From assembly GCA_934277865.1 (NCBI GenBank), contig CAKQVW010000140.1, positions 1-7,187 of the forward strand: a stretch of 7,187 nt of DNA, written 5' to 3'. This document shows positions 4,657-7,187 of this stretch, one piece after another. A model generated the notes under the pieces. The model worked only from the letters and a program-made list of their open reading frames with translations, searched no databases and was not told the DNA's origin. Within the stretch, counting starts at the first letter, position 1, and each line of letters starts with the position of its first letter. A program made the position numbers and the translations under genes. This DNA comes from an uncultured Pseudobdellovibrionaceae bacterium (GTDB taxonomy: Bacteria > Bdellovibrionota > Bdellovibrionia > Bdellovibrionales > JAMPXM01).

Positions 4657-7187
4657 ATGGCCGAGTGGATGCTTTGGGGTCGCTATGGCGGCTCGATCCA
4701 ACTGGGGTCGGCACCGCCGCCCCGCCTCTATCTCATTCCCTTGAGTTCTTCAATTGAACACGAGGGCCCACTTGCGCCCGAGATGGGTCATCGCAATCGC
4801 AATGAGCGAACACTTGAAGGAGTGACGCGTGCATTGGATCGCGCCGTCTCGGGCGAGTTTGATGGCGTCATTTTTCCATCGGCCATCTTGTCGCGCGAAG
4901 ATCGCCACGAAATCTTCTCGCGCTGTCAAAGCCGCGGCCTCAAAGTTGTCCACCAAGTGACCAACGAAGCTCTGCAGACCGAGGCCTTCACAGGGTTTCG
5001 CTTCGCTTTGAACGAGTCGGCCGAGGCACCGGAAACAGATCCTGGCGTTGCACGTCTCGACGAGTTGATGCGACGCCTGGATGCGGGCGACGCACTGAAC
5101 TTGGTGTTTGGAGCCAAGTCCACGCTGCGAGACACCCTCTTTGCACGACTGACACGCTGGCCAGATCAGGTTTATTTCACCTATTCCGTCCGCGCCAAAG
5201 ACCCCGTGATTGAGCTGCTGCACGGTCTTCAGCCATTTGTGCGCGAGCGTCTTTTCTTTCACTTCCCTTACCACCTGGAATTTGGCGACGGCCATCTCAG
5301 CTGCCGCGAAGTTTATGAACTCACCGAGCTCATTCATTCGCGAGTTCCAGGTGTAAAGGTTCGCCCCATGCTGGGCACCGAGAATTTCGATCCACGCGTC
5401 GATCCCGAACTCGAGCTCGAGCCCACACACACGCCACAATTTCAAACGAAGGTTTCTGGCTCCCCACTAAGAAGCTCGACACCGCTTGCCGTTACCACGA
5501 ACGCCTACGAGGTCTCGGTCATCATACCGAGTTACAACAATCGCGACTACCTGCTGAACACCATCAAACACCTCGCCCGCCAAGATCTGCCGCGCGAGCG
5601 TTACGAGATCGTTGTCGTCGACGATGGTTCAAACGATGGAAGCTTCGAGGCTGTTCGCGAACTGGTGATGCCCTTAGACGGCCAACTCAATTTCAAATAC
5701 ATTTTTTCGCCTCGGCTGAAGCCTCGCAAAATGGGCGACGCCAACTACCGCGCCGGCATCTCCCGCAACCTCGGCGTGAAAAACGCAGATGGACGCATCT
5801 TCTGCTTCCTCGATTCCGATATCCTCACTCCGCCCGGATTTCTTCGCGATCTCATCGACAAACATAAACGTCATGACGTGATTCAATGCAAACGCCTGAA
5901 TCTCGTACGCGACAAAAGTGACGCCGATATCCGCTTTGAGGAAATCGACCCAGCAAAAGACACCTTCTTCACCGAAGGCGGCTATTGGGAACATTTCTAT
6001 TCTCTCAAAGACTGGAGCAAGGAACCGTTCTTCTGGAAGTACACCTGCACTTACGGTCTTTCGGTTCCGGCCACTTTGTTTAAACGTGTCGGCTGGATTC
6101 GTCGCGGGTTTGTCTTCTATGGGTTTGAGGACGTCGAATTGGGTTATCGCCTGGCTAAGGTCGGATCGCGTTTCCACCTGAATGAAATGGTGACGTATCA
6201 TCTGTTTCATCGAAACGAACGCTCCGAATTTCACAACTCGGACTACCTTCGACAGATGCTGCTCGCGAAAACAGCCCAGATTTTTTATCTCGGCCTGCTC
6301 GAACCCGAAATCTATTTTCATTTTCGCGGCCTGATGAAAGAGCAATTGCCGCTTTCAAGCCTCTTGAAAACCGGCGCACGAAAACTTGGCCTAACCCGCC
6401 TCGAGCGTAGCTTTTCCAGCTGGCTCTCGGCGAGACCCGGTTCCGACCACTCGACAAACGCGAAACTCGTCTGGCTGATAGTCCCATTCGTCGCAGTTTG
6501 GAATTGGCGATGGTTTATCTGGAAACACATTCAAGCGGGAAAAAAGAATCCTTATCTGCGACCAGCAGTGATCGCGATAGAAAAAATCCTGCGCACCATC
6601 GAATCGCTGTTTTTAAGAATGCGACGCGCACCCGCCGCCATCGCTCACTTCGGCAATGAAGCTTCAAGCCGACTTGGCCTGTGGAGAATCCGAGTTGCCT
6701 GGGAAGCGCTTCTTGGACAGGCATGGAGAATTACAGTTCCAGCCAAACGGATTGCGGCATTTCTTCAGCTATGGCGACTCAGAGTTGCCGCCCAGTGGAT
6801 AGGCTCCCATCTCTGGAAGCTCAAAGTGCCGCTCATGCGAGTCTACGGCGCGACCCAACGTGCTCTAGCCAAGATTCCGTTTTGGAAACTTCGCGAATCG
6901 GCCAAATCCGCCCTGCAGCAGCTTTGGCGCATTCGGGTGATGCCGGAACGGCTGTATGGTACCGTGATGCGCGGCCTTGCTAAACTTCAACTTTGGCGTC
7001 TCCGAATTTGGATTGAACGTCTGCTTGCACAGTCATGGCGATTGAATGTGCTAGGCCAACGCCTTCTCGTGGAATACGCAAAGCTTGTTGGATTGACACG
7101 ACGACTTCTTGGCTGGTCATACGGGCGCGCGCTGGAAGCCAGGACACTTTGGACCACGTCGCTTCGGCCGCAGCTCGCCAAGATTTT
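4657..7187 (+). CDS. Large multidomain family 2 glycosyltransferase with Trp-rich repeat C-terminus (partial)
   Basis: The frame is open from ATG 4657 to the window edge: 843 residues, no stop reached. No ATG, GTG or TTG exists further upstream before an in-frame TAG at 4585. ATG 4669 is an alternative start; neither has a clear Shine-Dalgarno. Residues 23-248 form an alternating beta/alpha domain I cannot assign. A Pro/Ser/Thr-rich linker (about 249-285) leads to a GT-A domain. VSVIIPSYNNRDYL begins at 286, DDGS is at 322-325, the metal-binding DSD is at 386-388, and FYGFEDVELGYRL (487-499) is the acidic motif typical of chondroitin-polymerase-like and galactosyltransferase-C-terminal-like enzymes. 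A hydrophobic, Trp-rich segment (604-622) may insert in or lie on the membrane. From 675 a basic repeat tract follows. This is a probable envelope or surface-glycan glycosyltransferase. Long minus-strand frames across 4750-6530 are shadows. Confidence 0.9.
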   Translation, partial: MAEWMLWGRYGGSIQLGSAPPPRLYLIPLSSSIEHEGPLAPEMGHRNRNERTLEGVTRALDRAVSGEFDGVIFPSAILSREDRHEIFSRCQSRGLKVVHQVTNEALQTEAFTGFRFALNESAEAPETDPGVARLDELMRRLDAGDALNLVFGAKSTLRDTLFARLTRWPDQVYFTYSVRAKDPVIELLHGLQPFVRERLFFHFPYHLEFGDGHLSCREVYELTELIHSRVPGVKVRPMLGTENFDPRVDPELELEPTHTPQFQTKVSGSPLRSSTPLAVTTNAYEVSVIIPSYNNRDYLLNTIKHLARQDLPRERYEIVVVDDGSNDGSFEAVRELVMPLDGQLNFKYIFSPRLKPRKMGDANYRAGISRNLGVKNADGRIFCFLDSDILTPPGFLRDLIDKHKRHDVIQCKRLNLVRDKSDADIRFEEIDPAKDTFFTEGGYWEHFYSLKDWSKEPFFWKYTCTYGLSVPATLFKRVGWIRRGFVFYGFEDVELGYRLAKVGSRFHLNEMVTYHLFHRNERSEFHNSDYLRQMLLAKTAQIFYLGLLEPEIYFHFRGLMKEQLPLSSLLKTGARKLGLTRLERSFSSWLSARPGSDHSTNAKLVWLIVPFVAVWNWRWFIWKHIQAGKKNPYLRPAVIAIEKILRTIESLFLRMRRAPAAIAHFGNEASSRLGLWRIRVAWEALLGQAWRITVPAKRIAAFLQLWRLRVAAQWIGSHLWKLKVPLMRVYGATQRALAKIPFWKLRESAKSALQQLWRIRVMPERLYGTVMRGLAKLQLWRLRIWIERLLAQSWRLNVLGQRLLVEYAKLVGLTRRLLGWSYGRALEARTLWTTSLRPQLAKI
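6679..7101 (+). repeat. Protein-level tandem repeats with paired W-(R/K)-(L/I) motifs
   Basis: These repeats lie inside the large glycosyltransferase gene. Residues 675-704 form a 30-residue unit, and 705-741, 742-778 and 779-815 form three 37-residue units. Each unit has two Trp 14 residues apart: 676/690, 706/720, 743/757 and 780/794. Motif one reads LWRIRV, LWRLRV, FWKLRE or LWRLRI. Motif two reads AWRITV, LWKLKV, LWRIRV or SWRLNV. An Arg 22 residues after the first Trp (698, 728, 765, 802) is also conserved, and units two and three end in ALAKI and GLAKL. DNA copies are clearly diverged, so the duplication is old. The tract is strongly basic and probably helical. Confidence 0.8.

Noticed and set aside
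4750..6530. Several long minus-strand open frames (4750-5445, 5674-6345, 6155-6487, 6318-6530)
   Set aside because: They are antisense to one continuous plus-strand frame that carries clear glycosyltransferase motifs and stays open for 843 codons; their own translations show no family motifs.

Overview
The window looks like a piece of a moderately GC-rich Gram-negative genome. A secreted S1-family lipoprotein protease, a small cysteine-bearing exported protein, two surface-type glycosyltransferases and a compact layout would all fit a Bdellovibrionota-like bacterium. That placement is an impression from gene style, not from any phylogenetic marker I could test. The rnpB RNA on the minus strand is clearly bacterial and would be the best sequence for placing the organism.

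Layout from left to right. Positions 1-272 are a non-coding leader with several small hairpins. A TTG-started S1 serine protease lipoprotein follows (273-1202, +). Positions 1203-1572 hold no gene but contain two hairpins (the second a plausible terminator), a 69-nt tandem repeat present 2.2 times, and a consensus -35 box directly after the repeat. Next is a small exported protein gene (1573-1857, +) interrupted by an in-frame TGA at codon 35. A hairpin terminator is shared with the convergent cysteine synthase-type PLP enzyme (1870-2907, -). That enzyme gene lies just downstream of rnpB (about 2940-3308, -), which has a good extended -10 promoter. A 51-residue single-membrane-segment protein (3399-3554, +) overlaps tail-to-tail with a membrane-anchored family 2 glycosyltransferase (3532-4626, -). 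Divergent from that, about 30 bp away, begins a very long gene (4657 to beyond the window end, +).

The long gene is the most unusual object here. It has a roughly 250-residue N-terminal domain of alternating beta/alpha character without recognisable catalytic motifs. A complete family 2 glycosyltransferase domain follows, and then a basic, tryptophan-rich C-terminal tract built of 30- and 37-residue repeats, each carrying two W-(R/K)-(L/I) motifs exactly 14 residues apart. The gene runs off the window with no stop codon.

The two divergent glycosyltransferases probably act in envelope polysaccharide or glycan assembly; this is inferred from family and adjacency only. The protease, the cysteine synthase-type enzyme and rnpB show no functional link to them.
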